A stretch of 64,000 nt of DNA. It comes from Ryuthela nishihirai. Lineage: Eukaryota > Arthropoda > Arachnida > Araneae > Heptathelidae. Position numbers and translations under genes: made by a program. The notes under the pieces were generated by a model. The model saw only the letters and a list, made by a program, of their open reading frames with translations, did not search any database and was not told where the DNA came from. This document shows, one piece after another, positions 1 through 14,000 of this stretch (the first letter of the stretch is position 1; every line of letters begins with the position of its first letter). The stretch covers positions 23,911,404-23,975,403 of the forward strand of contig JAWZYU010000034.1 of assembly GCA_038380435.1 (NCBI GenBank). Direction: 5' to 3'.

Positions 1-175
1 GTGTAAATCAAGGGCGCGTAAGCAACAATGACTATAATGCACAAGTGCATGATAAAGAGCGTTGTAAATAGTCTTGAAGGGCGGTTTCTATTAGTCACCC
101 TAAAGTAGTTAAACGGATCTTCCCTTGCCAAGCATTGACCTGATACGGGCCGCTTTTTCCAACCATATTGTGAAG

Positions 176-403
176 TAGTTATATTATCAGGGAAGTATTC
201 ACTCTTACGTAGTTTAGTATCGATATCAAATGTAGAGGAAAAATTGTCTTGAGCCGGGTGGAATACGAACTCACGACCTCCTGATAACATGCCAGGTGCT
301 CTGGAGGTCGTGGATTCATATCCCACCCAAATCAAGAAAATTTTTCCTTTATATTTGAAATCGACGTTAAACTAAGAGTGAGTACTCCCTGGTAGTTGAA
401 CTA
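176..403. repeat. Foldback pair of tRNA-like repeats (family C)
   Basis: Two arms of about 105 bp (177-281 and 303-403) are diverged reverse complements around a 20-nt centre. Each arm contains a tRNA-like internal promoter: read on the minus strand, 250-300 has a CCTGG/TCAGG anticodon stem followed by a GTGAGTTCG-type box B. A related single copy lies at 19655-19765. This is either two head-to-head SINE insertions or a foldback element. The arms differ at many positions, so it is old. Confidence 0.5.
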
Positions 404-429
404 AACCATCGATAAGTTTTTTCGATCTA

Positions 430-772
430 GTTATATTATGTGTGCGAAGTTGGGGCAAAGGTTGGCTCATCTGGTTCCTCCTAATTTGATTTTTCCAGGT
501 TCGAATTCCAACTGTGAGTATGTTGAGCTTTTCTCCGTGAACCATATTTGCTGTCGGTGAAAAAGATGGTCTTGAAAAGACCGCAACTTCTCGGATAGGA
601 TGTTAATGCATGGCCTCGTGTGTTAGAGAGCCATACTTTGTCGACGTTAAAGATAATGCTTGATTGTCCTTCAGCAATAGAAATACTTTCATCTCTCTTT
701 TAATACCTGCCCAGTGGATCCACTTCCCCCACCTTCTCTGAACCCTTGCCCTTCAGTCTATCGTGTAAAAAA
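430..772 (+). mobile_element. Old family-A tRNA-derived SINE
   Basis: A strongly diverged family-A copy. The tRNA-like head (GGTTCGAATTCC at about 500) is followed by the recognisable body (GTCGGTGAAAAAG, CGACGTTAAAGA) and the tail AATGCCGCTCAGAAATAAAACAA near 750-770. No target duplication is visible. Confidence 0.6.
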
Positions 773-1819
773 TGCCGCTCAGAAATAAAACAATTCGCCC
801 TACGATGGTTACATTAAAAATTTCATTAAGAAAAATTGAGTTTTCAGGCAATAATTATTTGAAACAAGGAAACTTCTTATATTTTATTTTAAAACTAACT
901 ATATACATGAGACTTCGAACCAAAATAGCAGTGTGACTAATTAAAATATTTCTCAATACCTATTTTGTGAAAATATGAAACAATTTTAAAACGACATAAA
1001 AGTTTTTTTTTTCTTTTGAAATTTTTGTCACTGAATTTGCTAACGACTGTTACGAGTTTGATTAAGTGTCCTTTACAAATTATGTATATATAGAAAAACA
1101 TTTAAAAATAAACAATGTTCTTAGGCAGTATTTGCAGTCGGCAGTCGTTTAAAATATCAATTTTTTAGAAGATATGACCTGTAGATATGAGAGATTCAGG
1201 AGACTACTAAGCCAAAAAGCGTTATCACAGTCAAAATTCATATTGCCATTGAAGCAAGTAATCAACAAATTCTCTTTCACCTATTTAGGAAGCTTCATAG
1301 AACTTGAAAGAACAATTAACATTTATCAGGTTTTCAAATTTCGCTCTGCATTGGAAAACTGTGTATTAACTCTCTCTAGTGTGCTTCAGACTGCTACACC
1401 TGCGTCTTTTTTTGTACCAATACGTTTTTGCAAAGCTTCGTGTCAACTATAGCTATGTGAGGAGACTACACTAAATAATTTATTTCCATAAGAAATATGT
1501 TCTAAAAGCACAAAGTATTAAACGTAAACATATTTCAACTGTTCCCAAACGTAAATAGCACAAAAACAATTCCCAAACTGACCAGCAGTTTTCTCTCTGG
1601 TGGAATGAACACATCAGGTAAATAGTTTTGATATTCGTTGGTATGGCTCTTTATGCCAAGTGTAAGGAAGAAGGCATTATCTCAGCAAACTTGACATGAT
1701 GAAATCTCCCTCCTTCATAATCTTCTGAAAGGATTGATTCACTTCTCTTTCGAAAAGGAGGCGGATTTAAAATTGTCACTTCAGGATCCTTTGCTTTTGC
1801 TTTTGATTCATCAAATGAG
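773..1819 (-). other. 3' flank of the SNAT7-like gene
   Basis: AT-rich sequence downstream of the transporter stop codon. On the minus strand an AATAAA occurs at 1484-1479, about 340 bp after the stop, and is a candidate polyadenylation signal. I see no conserved coding sequence; the short open frames here look random. Confidence 0.35.
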
Positions 1820-2004
1820 TCATCGCGAGCAGAGAACTTCTAATTTATCGCTACTGTTGCCTCCCATTATAGTCTGGAATAAGACGACTCCAAAACAGAA
1901 TGCCCCGAAACCGGCAAGGAAAAGGGCCAAAGCTATCAACAGGCGACTTCGCCAGGTTTCGACATCAGGATCCTTCTGAGTCACCACTTTAAGGAGGCAG
2001 ATAC
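1820..2004 (-). CDS. SLC38A7: SNAT7-like terminal exon 9
   Basis: 185 bp including TGA (1822-1820), phase 1 in. It encodes ICLLKV, a linker, and the last membrane helix with ALFLAGFGAFCFG, then a 20-residue polar tail. It lies 5.4 kb from exon 8 across a repeat-filled intron, but phase and homology (GLCLIQAK and LGAFIFG in SNAT7) fit. Confidence 0.88.
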
Positions 2005-5000
2005 CTGAAAGAAGATTGGAAAATTACGTTAGTGATAGACTGAAATGCTTTAGCATTTTCGTTTTCAAAATATCTACTGCAATATGAAATGTAATAATTT
2101 TCGCTTAAAAATATAGTACGGTATAGGACTGCTTTATTCGCGAAAATGGCAAAATATGTGGATAATCCGCAACTCATTTAAATATGATTCTTAAAATCGT
2201 CTTTATGGGTAACTTAGCAGCGTGAAAAAAGGGGAGGATCATTATTTAGAGTTCGTAGTGTTACAAAACACATCTGTAACAACAAAAAAACACATCTAAC
2301 AACAAAACACATCTGTAATCTCTGAGTCAAAAGAAACCAACTTGTGTGGTCACAAAAACAGCTGAATATATGAAAAGCACATTCCCAAAACAAGTCCAGT
2401 CCAAAATTGGCGACGACGAGTTAGTCCACAAATGCTTAGCTTTAAGGCTATTTCGTTAGAGATATTTACTTAAAGAAATTAAGTGTGCTAAAATGTAACT
2501 AGAAAGTTAGCTATCGTATCAGAAAAGTTCGCCATAGTTTTTTACCTTCCTGAAAACTTAAGGAAATGATAATTAACCTTGGAAACGAGTGTTTCAATCT
2601 AGATGTTTATAAATTAATTTTTCTTAAGAATGTTTCGCCGATTAGATATTTTCCTATTAAGCAGGCTTGCAAAATCATATGCCTCCCGCTGGAAAGATTC
2701 GGTCCTCGAAAGCATTTTTGGTGGCCTGAAAAAATGTTCATATTTTGCATGAAATGGATGGGCTGTGAAATTCACAGATCTTTGTATGACATTTATCTTA
2801 CAGTAATCCATCAATTTTTCAGATGGTTTTGATGTTTGTTTTTATGTAATTCGAAAATATATACAAAACTTGTAAAGAGAAAGGTTATATTTTTAAAGAA
2901 TTACGATGACAATTTGTAATCATAAGAAAAGTTATATTTCTCGGTTTCGTAAATTTCAATTTTTTTACTTCTTTTTTCTCAAACCACTCGCTGACCTTAA
3001 AATAGCAGAATAAAAATTTGGTGCCACCCATGCAGTGTAAATAGGCATTATATTTTAGTTATAAAAGCCCAGGTCCTGGTAACCAAAGTTCATGCATATT
3101 GCATATGTACATATCCTAAAGGAGAGATTGTCGTTTCTGACCCTTGCCCACATTTCAGATGTCTCTCCTGATCTGAGTGTATTGCACTTATTTGATTTTA
3201 CTTGACCATTCATTCTACATTAACTCCCAATTAACTAGGGAGCGAGTATTCTCAGTCGGTAGTGCACCAGGCTCTTAATCTGCAGTTCCCAGGTTCGAGT
3301 CGCAACTCTGCTAGCCTTGAGATCTCCTGTAAACTCTATCCTACCCTCGGTGAGCAAGGGGACAGTGATGACCCCTGCAAAGGTCTTGGTAGCAGATTTC
3401 CATCTGTATCCCGAAAGCTCTCCACTGGATCCCCTTCCCAGAACCTTCTCTGAACACCTGGCGTCCTTGTGATCTGTGATCACCCCCCACAGCCTGCAGA
3501 AAAAGTACCATTCAACAACTGTACATTTCAACTTTACAGAATAGTAAAAAAAATGTAAAATAATGTAGCTTTATGAAACAAAGTAAAAGTGTAATTATTA
3601 TAATTAGCCTTGTTAAACCTCAAAAAATACAAATTTACACTCGGTAAACATACTAACCAAACTCAAAATCCCCAACAAAGAATAAGCTATTTTTTTCTAA
3701 CTTCAAGAATTTTAATATATAATTTTTTGTATCAAAAAATTTTTTAAACTTTTATATTCCACTCAGACTCGAATATAGAAAAAAATGAAGAGGAGGTGTA
3801 TGTGTGTGGTGTCGGAGGGGGATGCTAACGACTGGATCGAGCCGAAACGCCGTTTTGGCATAAAATTCATTAATCATAAAAAAACATTCAGGTTTTAGTG
3901 ACCTTTAAAAATTTATTGAGAAATATGTTTTATATGTGTTTATTATTCTTTAACCTCCATTTTGGATTTTAGCATTACTCCCCTAGATCAGGAAGTTATG
4001 TTGTAGAATTGAAAGTGGACATTTTACTAAATTTGTAATGGCTGAAGAATCGAAAGTTAGCTTTGGCATCTGAGGATGGGGGAAGTTCAGCTTTTAAAAG
4101 GAATCGGAATTGTTACAATCACAACGTCGCAGCCTCGGTGATTCAATCGTATCTCATTTGCTCGCGGTGACACTGCGACGGTCCGGGTTGGTCGTTTGTT
4201 CTGTCATATATGTTGTGATTGTACATCAGTTGAAGGAAATTGTTCAATTATCGACATGTCAAAAAAACTATGTTCTCACATTGGCTATAAGCGAGCATTA
4301 GCTATAAGCCCAGAAACCAAAGTGCAAAAAATAATAATCACAACGTGTAGATGCTTACGCAGTATCTTGGACATTAGATTGTCAACTTTGTATGTAACGA
4401 AGAGGTTAGGCAAAGGAGTTGGCAACCTCCTTTGAGCAGCATATTGTGCAGAGAGAGACTCCTTTGGTTTGGACACGTTGCTCGTATGGATAATTATAGA
4501 TTGGCGAATAGGGTTATGAACAGTGTGCCTGAAAGCCTCAGAAAGAGGGGGAGAACTGGGATGCGGTGGGCAGACAATATTAAACAGGACCTTGTTAGAA
4601 TTGTTCTACAGTGGCGAGATGCAGCAGATGTAGCTCAGGAGAGATGTGTTTAGAGACCTAAATTGCACAATCTGGTTGGATCTCCGTAGCCCATGGCTGA
4701 TTAAGGATGATGATGAACTAGGAATTGTTACTACGTTTTCAAGTTTAAATAAATTTTTGTTGAAAAATAAGTGATAATTACGACGCTGAAAACTCTTCAA
4801 AAGGACTGCGGAAACACTTGTTTTTAAAGAAATATTTTATTGGGCTTGCAAAATTTTGTCTTTTGAGTTAGAAAATTTTCATTTTGTTTTCATATTTAGT
4901 ATAATTTGATTTTCAAGTTAAGAAACATTTTTTTTTCTGCTTTGTAATATTTCACACTGAGGGGAAATTTTGTTTTGTGAGTTCGCAGAATTTGTAACAT

Positions 5001-8000
5001 TTTAGCAAATTTTACGAATTATTTGTAACAGATTTGATTTTTTAATTAGAAAATATGCGTTTCGTTTTCTAAGTTAACAAAATTTGACTTTTGAGCGGAA
5101 AATTTATTTTGGGAGTTGAAAAATTTTATTTTTCAGTTGAAAAATATGCGTTGGCTCTCTTCTCACCAGAATCCCAACGTATCGCTGTGCTGCAAATATG
5201 CCATTGTTTCATTAATTATAAAATTCGTATGTTATGCACATTCTTTAGAGCAATATTGTAGTTATTTATCGAATATTCACACGGATTCCAGTTATCGAGT
5301 ATTTACAGGGATTCCAGTTATTACCGAGTATTTACAGTATTCCGGTTATTTAACGAGTATTTACAGAGATTGCAGTTGTTTAGTTATGTTATTCTTAGCA
5401 TTACAGGGATTTCCTTTACGAATATTTCACGGTACTCAATATCTATAAGAACTATGCTTAAGATTTATACGTTTAAAGTTAGAATTGCTTCAGTCTCAAA
5501 GTCACTAATCCATGAATGATTCACTATTTTATTTCTTTTAATGATAAATTATAATCAGTAATAGTAATCTAGAGTTTAGCTCCTAAAGGATTAAATAATT
5601 TTACACTTATAACGTGATAGCAATAAGAAATTCATCGAAGTTTACAGGAATTGTAGCAATCTCTCACACTTTAAAGAAGTTACTTGGTTCATTATTATAT
5701 CTTCAATTAAACGTATTGGCCACCTGCTAAAAAGTGGGCAGCTTAGAGGTGGTCAACTGATTTCATTATAATAGTCTAATACCCTTATATTAGGGTAGAG
5801 AAATGAAACTTGCATATGAAATCTACTTTTGTTAGACGATCACTATTCCATTTCTAAATTAAGAAATAAAAATAAATACCCCCTCAAGCAGCTGCTCGCC
5901 ACAGAGGTCTGAGAGGAGTCTGTCAGTTTATACGCCATAGTAGAAGGTCTGTGTGAGGATGACAGGACTTCAGCAGAAAAACAACACAAAAATCCATGCC
6001 TTACCCGGGGTTCGACCACAAGTCCCTTAGATCAGTAGCCAAGTGCACTAACCACTCGACCACGGGACGGTATATTTCTAGCTTAACAACTTGGAAAAAA
6101 TATATCTTACAAAGATATATTTGTAATTATATATTATACTTAAAATACTCATTACAAAGACATTTTTGTTTCTTGTCGTTATTAGATGTTTTTCTTTCCA
6201 AATACCATGATTCTTGACGATCTCCTTGAAGTTGAGCGTTAAATTCAATCGCAAAATGAGCAACACTCTATCCAATGTTGAAAGACATCTGGCCCTGTGT
6301 AATGATTCTCCTTTATTCTTTTGCACCCATTATGTATAAAGTAAGACACTTAAAATTTAGCATATCTAGGGACGTAGATGTGAAGGGCAGTATATTAATG
6401 GGTGGTGGGATTCGGACTAGGCCGCTCTAATAACACAGAATACCCACCAAATAACATTTCTTTTTTGACAATGCTATCGATGCATCTGAGCGGAATTTGT
6501 ATTTTACACATAGTGGGCTAAATGGTCTGGTCACAAGGGCTCAAGAAAATTTGGGTAAGGGGATCCACTGAATAGCTGTTAGGCGACATATGGGAGCCTC
6601 TCGTCAGGCTACTCTGGGTATTCTTTAACCTACACAGAGGTTCTACACAGAGGTTCTCCTTCACACGAAGCCAGAGCTTAATATTCCATCCTACGAATGG
6701 AGGCTTTTCCAAACGCAACAATGTTCTGTTTCTCACCGACAGTAGGGTATGGTTTAGCAGAGATAAATCAACTCTGGCAGAATTGAGAATTGAACTTGGA
6801 TCTGCAGATTGGGATCCTGATGTGCTACCGATTGAGACAACCACCGTCCCTACGATTGATTCTTATGTAGAAATACTATTATTGGTGCGCACTATGAATA
6901 TAATCTAGGCTTTATTGACACCAGCTTTAAATCTCTACCCTAGTTACACCACTCTTTGTGATTTTAGAAAGAGAGGGAGATTGAATTGGGCATAATTCAA
7001 CCTCTCTTTATTATGAATAGTAATACGAGAATAGTAACAAGACGGAATTAACGACGTGCTAAGATAGCAATGCCCGCCAGCTCCCTTCTCCACTGACAAT
7101 ATTAATAACTGGAACCGTAGCAAAAAAATGAACAGTATATTACGCATATTTTACGCGATTTCCTTTAAAAGATCAAGCAGAAAATTATGTTTAGTAGCCG
7201 CATTCCTGTCAGTTCCACATCAATTCAGTTACTTGCCCCTCCACCTCTAAATTATTTTCTGGATCCTTTCCTGAACAGTATTATATGTTCAAGAGTAAAC
7301 AACATAGCCATTCACAATGAACATGAAATAAGTTATTAATCTCTGTTAACCTCTCGCTGTCTGGAATCGAACCAAGGAAGTATTTGAGGGAACCTACCTG
7401 GGTAGATGAAAATGTTGGCAGATGACACAGATCCCAATATCTGAATGACTGAGCCGATGCTGCTGGTGACCAATGCCAACGCTAGAGATGAGCTAAACCA
7501 GATAGTGGCAATAAGGTAACGGCGTTTTCTCTCGCCCTTAATGAACTGATCAGGAGAAAGACCAGAAAGTTCTGCATATAAACCATCAACTGCGCCCCTA
7601 CAAGGGAAAGAAAAGAAAATGTTTACTAATATCAGAAAACATAAACGAAATCAAAAACTATTTATTTACTATTGAAATTATCAATTTAACACTTTGGATT
7701 CAAAACTGTTTGAAAAGTGTTATAACAAATTTCTAAGAACGTAGAAATTTGTTATAATGAATGTATAAAACAAAAGTTAACGCAAAGTTCACTGAAATAA
7801 ACCTTGAACGGCCAAAGTAACGGATTAATTATAATACTCTGTACCAGAGTACCTCTTTGTAATGCTTTATTCCGAATGGCTTGTTGGTTGCGTTTGTTTC
7901 AAGGAGCAGAGCAACTAAGTTGTAGTGCATCAAACAAGACTGATGAAATAAAAGCATCACATAACACTTAAGCTTTCAGCTCTTGCTTGTGACAGGTCTC

Positions 8001-11000
8001 GAATAGTTTTCAGGTTCTTAAGTTGGGCTTATACATTGAGATTTTCCTTGCTGAGCCATGCCCTGCTCATTTTGAGAAAGAGGGTACCATTGGTGTTTGT
8101 AAAAGTCACTGTCAGTCAGATGAGACGTTGAGCTGTCTCTTTATGTCTGGGACAGCCATCAATTTTTTACGTTAAAAACAACTGCCGAATAGCCTTAAAA
8201 GAAAATTTCTGTTTCCCCCTTAGAGCATTACAATGGGTCTACTTCCAGAAATCTGCCATGGATATCTTGGTGGTAGTTAGCTCATCCTACATTAAAAATT
8301 ACCACTGAAATTCAAACCGCTTCAGTTTGGTCACTCCAAAGTGGTTAACGAAAAATCTTGCTTTTATACAAAACTTCGTTATGTATTTGTACTGCAGTTC
8401 AATTGGTGACTCTCCACCAAGATTTAACTGACTATTAAATTAAATGGAAAAACCAACCTAAATTATCTTTTTAAATTCTCCATTTTTTTAAATGCAGGCT
8501 TCCTTTAAATATTTAATATTTTCAAGCTTACTGCTGAGACGTCTGAAAGAATCTGAAAGAATAGTGAATCGCCAGAGAGATGAGCCTGCTGGAGAGAACC
8601 TGCAGAGAGATCGCTTCCAGCAGATCTCTCTGCAGTAAGTGCAGAAGTTCGTATACCTGAACGTTCTTATTATTAGTATAAAATACATTTATTAGAATTT
8701 TATGTATTAAAATTATAGACTAACATCAGTTCAGTACAATTAGAAAAAAATATAACCCATGATACAAAAAAAAAGGATGCTGATTAACTAATCTATAAAA
8801 AGGTATTTTCTTCGTTGTTTTATCCCTGCCGCATAATGGCACAGAAAAACATGTTAAGGATATTATTAAAGTTTAAAAAACGTTACTTAATGATATCTTA
8901 CCTTCCACAGAAAGTTAGGACAGGGTAGGTAACCACCATTTTAACAATGAGAGCCCCCACACCTATCATGACAATGGGATCCTCGGCATCATACATTTTC
9001 ATGACATTGGGTGACACAATGGAACCGAATGTCAGGTAACCACAACAGCCAATCACAGAATAAGTTATGAGAAGGAAGCTCATGGCCATTAAACATGACT
9101 TGGAGAAATTCCACAGGGTCCTTTCTTTCATGCAGGCATAAACAGGCACCACAACCTCTTGACACTGAAAAAATAAGAAAATGTCAAAACATGCAGTTGT
9201 GATTAGCAAGTTTTCGTATATTGATCTGACAAAATATTACTTACAATAAAAGCAATATATTTTATGCAATTAATTCATATTAATTATATTCTAAAATTGC
9301 AGAGAAATTAGTACCCAGAGGGGTTCTCAAATAGGATTTTAGGCCCGGAGCTAATCTAAGGTAGGAGGGAGTAATATTTCAACCTCAAGATTCCAAATAT
9401 ATCTCTTAAACACATCCCCAAAACATTTAAAATCTAAAAAGGAGAAAAACTGAAAAGGAAAAGGGAAAACCAAACTGTGTTTCTGGAGTATCAGATATAT
9501 CCTAATCAAAATAATTTTTTATTTTAATAATCTGGATTACCGGTGACTGAATAATCTCTGAAATACCTTATAGTTATGTTCTCTAAATAGGAAAACCAAA
9601 TAATATTCTATACTGAGTTAAAGTTGTTCACATTTCACAGTGATGAAATTTTGAAAGAATTATTTACTCTGTCCCTAAAACAATTTTGTGTACAAACACA
9701 TTAAGGCTATTGAAACGAGTTATAGCAAACCAATGTGTGCAATTTTATTGTTTTTTAGCTTCTTCCCGTCCATTTCTATATCTATACTAAGTTATAATTT
9801 TTCTTTGAACATCAACGGGGGAGGGGAATTTCATACATTTTTAAGCTAAGTTTTGCTTCCGCCTCTGTGGATATCCTTGCGTTGTTACGTTATTATGAAA
9901 TTTAATTAATAGTGTATAACAGGAAATATACAATATGTAAAGAAAAATGCACTGCAAGTAGAATACCTGATAGGCGAAGCAGAGAACAGGTATAACTGCA
10001 AATAATTTTGCGATATCATCTGGCCTGCAAGAGAAAAATGCATTGATTTAATAACAAGCTTAGTCCAATGTCGAAATAGAAACAAGTTTAAATCACATGC
10101 AACAAATTCAGTTTATTTCAAACAATGTGTGTCAAAAGAAGTGCCACTTGTTCCAAACTTCGTTATCTCAGCGGGAGCACTATTCTTAAATTCTAACAAA
10201 TTCGCTACTGCCATATTTTATGAATATCTGCATAAATGACGTGATGGTTAAATTTCGAGAAATTTACAAGAATAGAATTTTATCTTGGCTTTTCAAATAG
10301 GAGCAGGATCAACTCAACAGATAAACGGCGGTGTCTAAACAACCATCCTTAAACTGGTATAAAAATTAGAAACTTATTGTTCCTAGCCGTGCTGTAGACC
10401 AAAGAGATTCAGTTTTGCACATTTTTACTTGTTTGGACCCACTAAATTCAATTTTATTCGTAGGAAAAACACACTTCAAGTTTTTTTTTTACGAAAAAAA
10501 TTTATTTTTCGTTTTTTTATCAACTGCTTGTAAGAATTAATTTCATATCAAGTGAACCCAAACACAAAAGTAAAATTATTATTACCCTAGTACGTTAGGC
10601 AAACAGTTGCGGTCTCCCTTGATAGATGCACCATAGCAAGTCAATTGGTTCTTTTTGTGTACATGAGTTGCATACACCAAGTAATTTTTTATAGTTGGCT
10701 GATTACGGTGCAACAACTCTGGCCAGTTGAACTTATTATTAATACATTAGATTCTTCTTAGAATTAGTAAGTGCTTGTAACTTCAAATGGTTATTCCAAT
10801 TAAACAGCAGTGATAAAATCAAGGCTCTACCTTCAAAGTGCATATGGATGATTCCGTATTTTATCGCGGAACAGGCTATGAAACCATAGTAGATAAAAGC
10901 GCTAGTTGGAATACTCCTTGTTAACTGGATTCTCACGCCAGTAGCATGTCCTTGTGTGTTTGTATAGGAACCGAGAGAAGTTCACATAAAGTTCTTGTGA

Positions 11001-14000
11001 AAAAAGATTGGACTAAATTTTTTTGGAAACATAAAATTAGCTGTTTAGGTAAATTGATGTAGGTAATCTTAAAGTTTTATTACTTACTTGTTGCTAAGTT
11101 GATTTTGCTTTCAAAATATTTTTTAAACTCGATTTAAATTTTTTTGCAACATAAAACTGAAAAGGAAATAATTCTCTTGTTTTTATTGATAAAATTTTTA
11201 ATTAAGACCGTTGAAAAATATTTCCATAATATATATATTAATATTTTGGTGCTATTACTTACTCAGTTTTGATGTCTCCAGGAGTAATATTGAGCTTCAA
11301 ATATCCATATACAGTGAGAAAAACAGGATACAACATGGCAAAAATACCAAGCGATCTAAAAAGATAAAACATTGCTATTGAAGTTTTTAACTTAGAGAAA
11401 AACCGCATTTTCTTTAATGCTACATAAAAGTCATTTGTACAAAAACGACACAACTTAGACATTTATGGATCAGTGGAAAGCAGAGGTGGATTTGACAGTC
11501 GAGGTAAAGTGCTCTCTCTTCGTGGCTCCCCAGTCTTTAGCGTTTCCCAAAACTATGACATTAGAAATGAAATAATCTGTTTGTCCAAAATTTTTTGTTT
11601 AAAATTAGAGTTCATTTTATTTAACTTTATTCATTTATACATAACTTAGTAATATTAACCTAATAAATATGGACTGCTGCTGCGTCAGATAATGTAGGCC
11701 TTCAAAATTTAATCGTGTCCAGGCAACACCTCCTACAAGAGAAGGACATACAACTACGTCACAGAAAACTGAATACGTCTAGAGCCCCTATATACCAGAC
11801 CGACCAGCGACGATCGGCGTTTAGCGAGTACGATAGTCGCCGATCTCGGTATGCCCGCACGGGAAGCGGAGGGTTACGGCCGTCACGATCGAAGTTTGCC
11901 GCATGCATATTTTATGATATTAACCAAACTAAACTTAATCGTAAACGATGAATGACTACTAACTTAAATGTAGCTATCATTCATCTACATATTACTAATC
12001 GATATATCACATAAATTAACATTAAAATACAGAAGTCAGAAGTATATATTATAGAACTCTGTAAGCCTAATGCACGTTTTCGGTCGAATGCTTTCAACCC
12101 ACTTGTTTTTTAATTTCTTTGGATCAGCCTGAAATTTAAATACTGTGCAATTGTTCCTATAGCTGTTTAGACAATTCGCAGCTGAATATCTTCCGATAAT
12201 AATGTTTTTTATATACTAAGGATTCGAAAAACTGCGGCGCACACGGTGGCTGCATTGACTATAACACTAAGTCACGTCACCAGTTGGCATAAGAATGGCG
12301 GATAAGTCGGCCTGGTATAGAGGGGCTCTAGAAGAGGTCATCTTTCTATGACGAAGTTGTACGGCCTTCTCTTGTAGGAGGTGTTGGTCCAGGGCCTACA
12401 ACACGTAAATCTGTTGTTTTTTTTTGTTAATTGCATACGATGACCATTAACCTGATAGGTTAAATAAGAATATGACCGAAGCAGCAAATAGGCTAGCTCT
12501 ATTAGGAACGCCAATTCACACAGGAAAGCTGAAATTGGGCCTGACCATTACCTTGCTAAAAATGTTTTACAACTGAAACTCAAGAAATGTTACACTAAGG
12601 TTGAAAGAATTACCTCTAATAGTGAAGCTATGAAAGAAATATAAAAAGCTTGCCATTACTCTGGGCAACACACAAAAAGGCTTTGAAATGAAAATAGCCA
12701 ATCTTTACTAATTTTGAGGTACTGAACACGAAAATAGCAGTAAAATTTGTCGATTGTTTCTTGTATAGGAGAGACAGAGATAGTCATGTATAAATGACTC
12801 AGTCCGCATTGAGTACATAGATAACCATTTCGCAAAGCTGCATTTTAAACTCCAGATTGCAACATATTGCGTTGTATTGCATCAGTCCACCATACACACA
12901 ACCCCGGAAGTATTGCATCATTGTCTGATGCAATTTAGTTGAGTCATGACATCGCAGGTTTACGATCGTGGACAAAAGATGATGCAATCGTTAGTTGTAT
13001 GCGAAGTCTCATAGGGTGAGCAATTCTTTTGAACAACTCCCATTTACCCCTGTGTCATAAATACAACACACAAGTGATCCTTGCAATAGTGATGCCTCGT
13101 AACTGTGTTAATAGTGCAGATACATTTTGTTACATTTGCGGAGAAGTGATGTTTGCAAACCAGAAAAGGGCTATCACTCCAATAGTGAAAGCGGCATATG
13201 AGTTTTATTTTGAATGCAAGATCGGGGACCAGGACAAGGCCTGAGCCCCACACATATGGAAGTATGTGTGCAAGAAATCTTCCGAAGTGGCTGAAAGTCA
13301 AAAAAGTGGTGATGCCATTTGCTGTTCCTGTGGTTTGGAGAGAGCCAAGCAATCACGCAACTGATTGTTACTTCTGCATGGTTCCATCTGTTTCTGGAGG
13401 CATCACAAGGAAAAAGAAGTGGACAATAATAAATAATAAATACCCCCTCAAGCAGCTGCTTGCCACAGAGGTCTGACAGGAGCCTGTCAGTTTATATGCC
13501 ACAGTAGGAGATCTGAGAGGATGGCAGGACCTCAGCAGAAAAACGACACACACATCCATGCCTAATCCGGGGCTCGAACCCAGGTCCCTTAGATCAGTAG
13601 CCAAGCGTACTAACCACTCGGCCACGGGACGGCCAGTGGACAATAGCATACCCAAATATACAATCTGCTCTCCAACCAGTTCCGCACAGTGAAGGCCTTC
13701 CCGTTCCCAAACCTCCAAAAGAATTTTCCATCAATTCAGATGAGGAGGAGGGAGGCCGAACCGACGTCAGGTTCTCCGCAGCCTTCGGTGTCTAATGATG
13801 ATCCATATGTCTGCCACGGTGTGTCATCTGCGCCACACATTCTCACCGAAGAAGAAATGAACGATCATGTTCACGATCTGGAGGTGTCCAAGGCCAAAGC
13901 AGAGTTACTTGGATCAAGACTTAAACAATGGAATCTTCCCAAGGACAATGTTCGAGTGATTTCGTTTCGAACTCGTCATGAGCAGTTTGCGCCTTACTTC

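Noticed and set aside
176..403. Terminal repeats of a DNA transposon
   Set aside because: Possible, but tRNA-like box B motifs in the arms and a single copy at 19655-19765 make two opposed SINE copies at least as likely.
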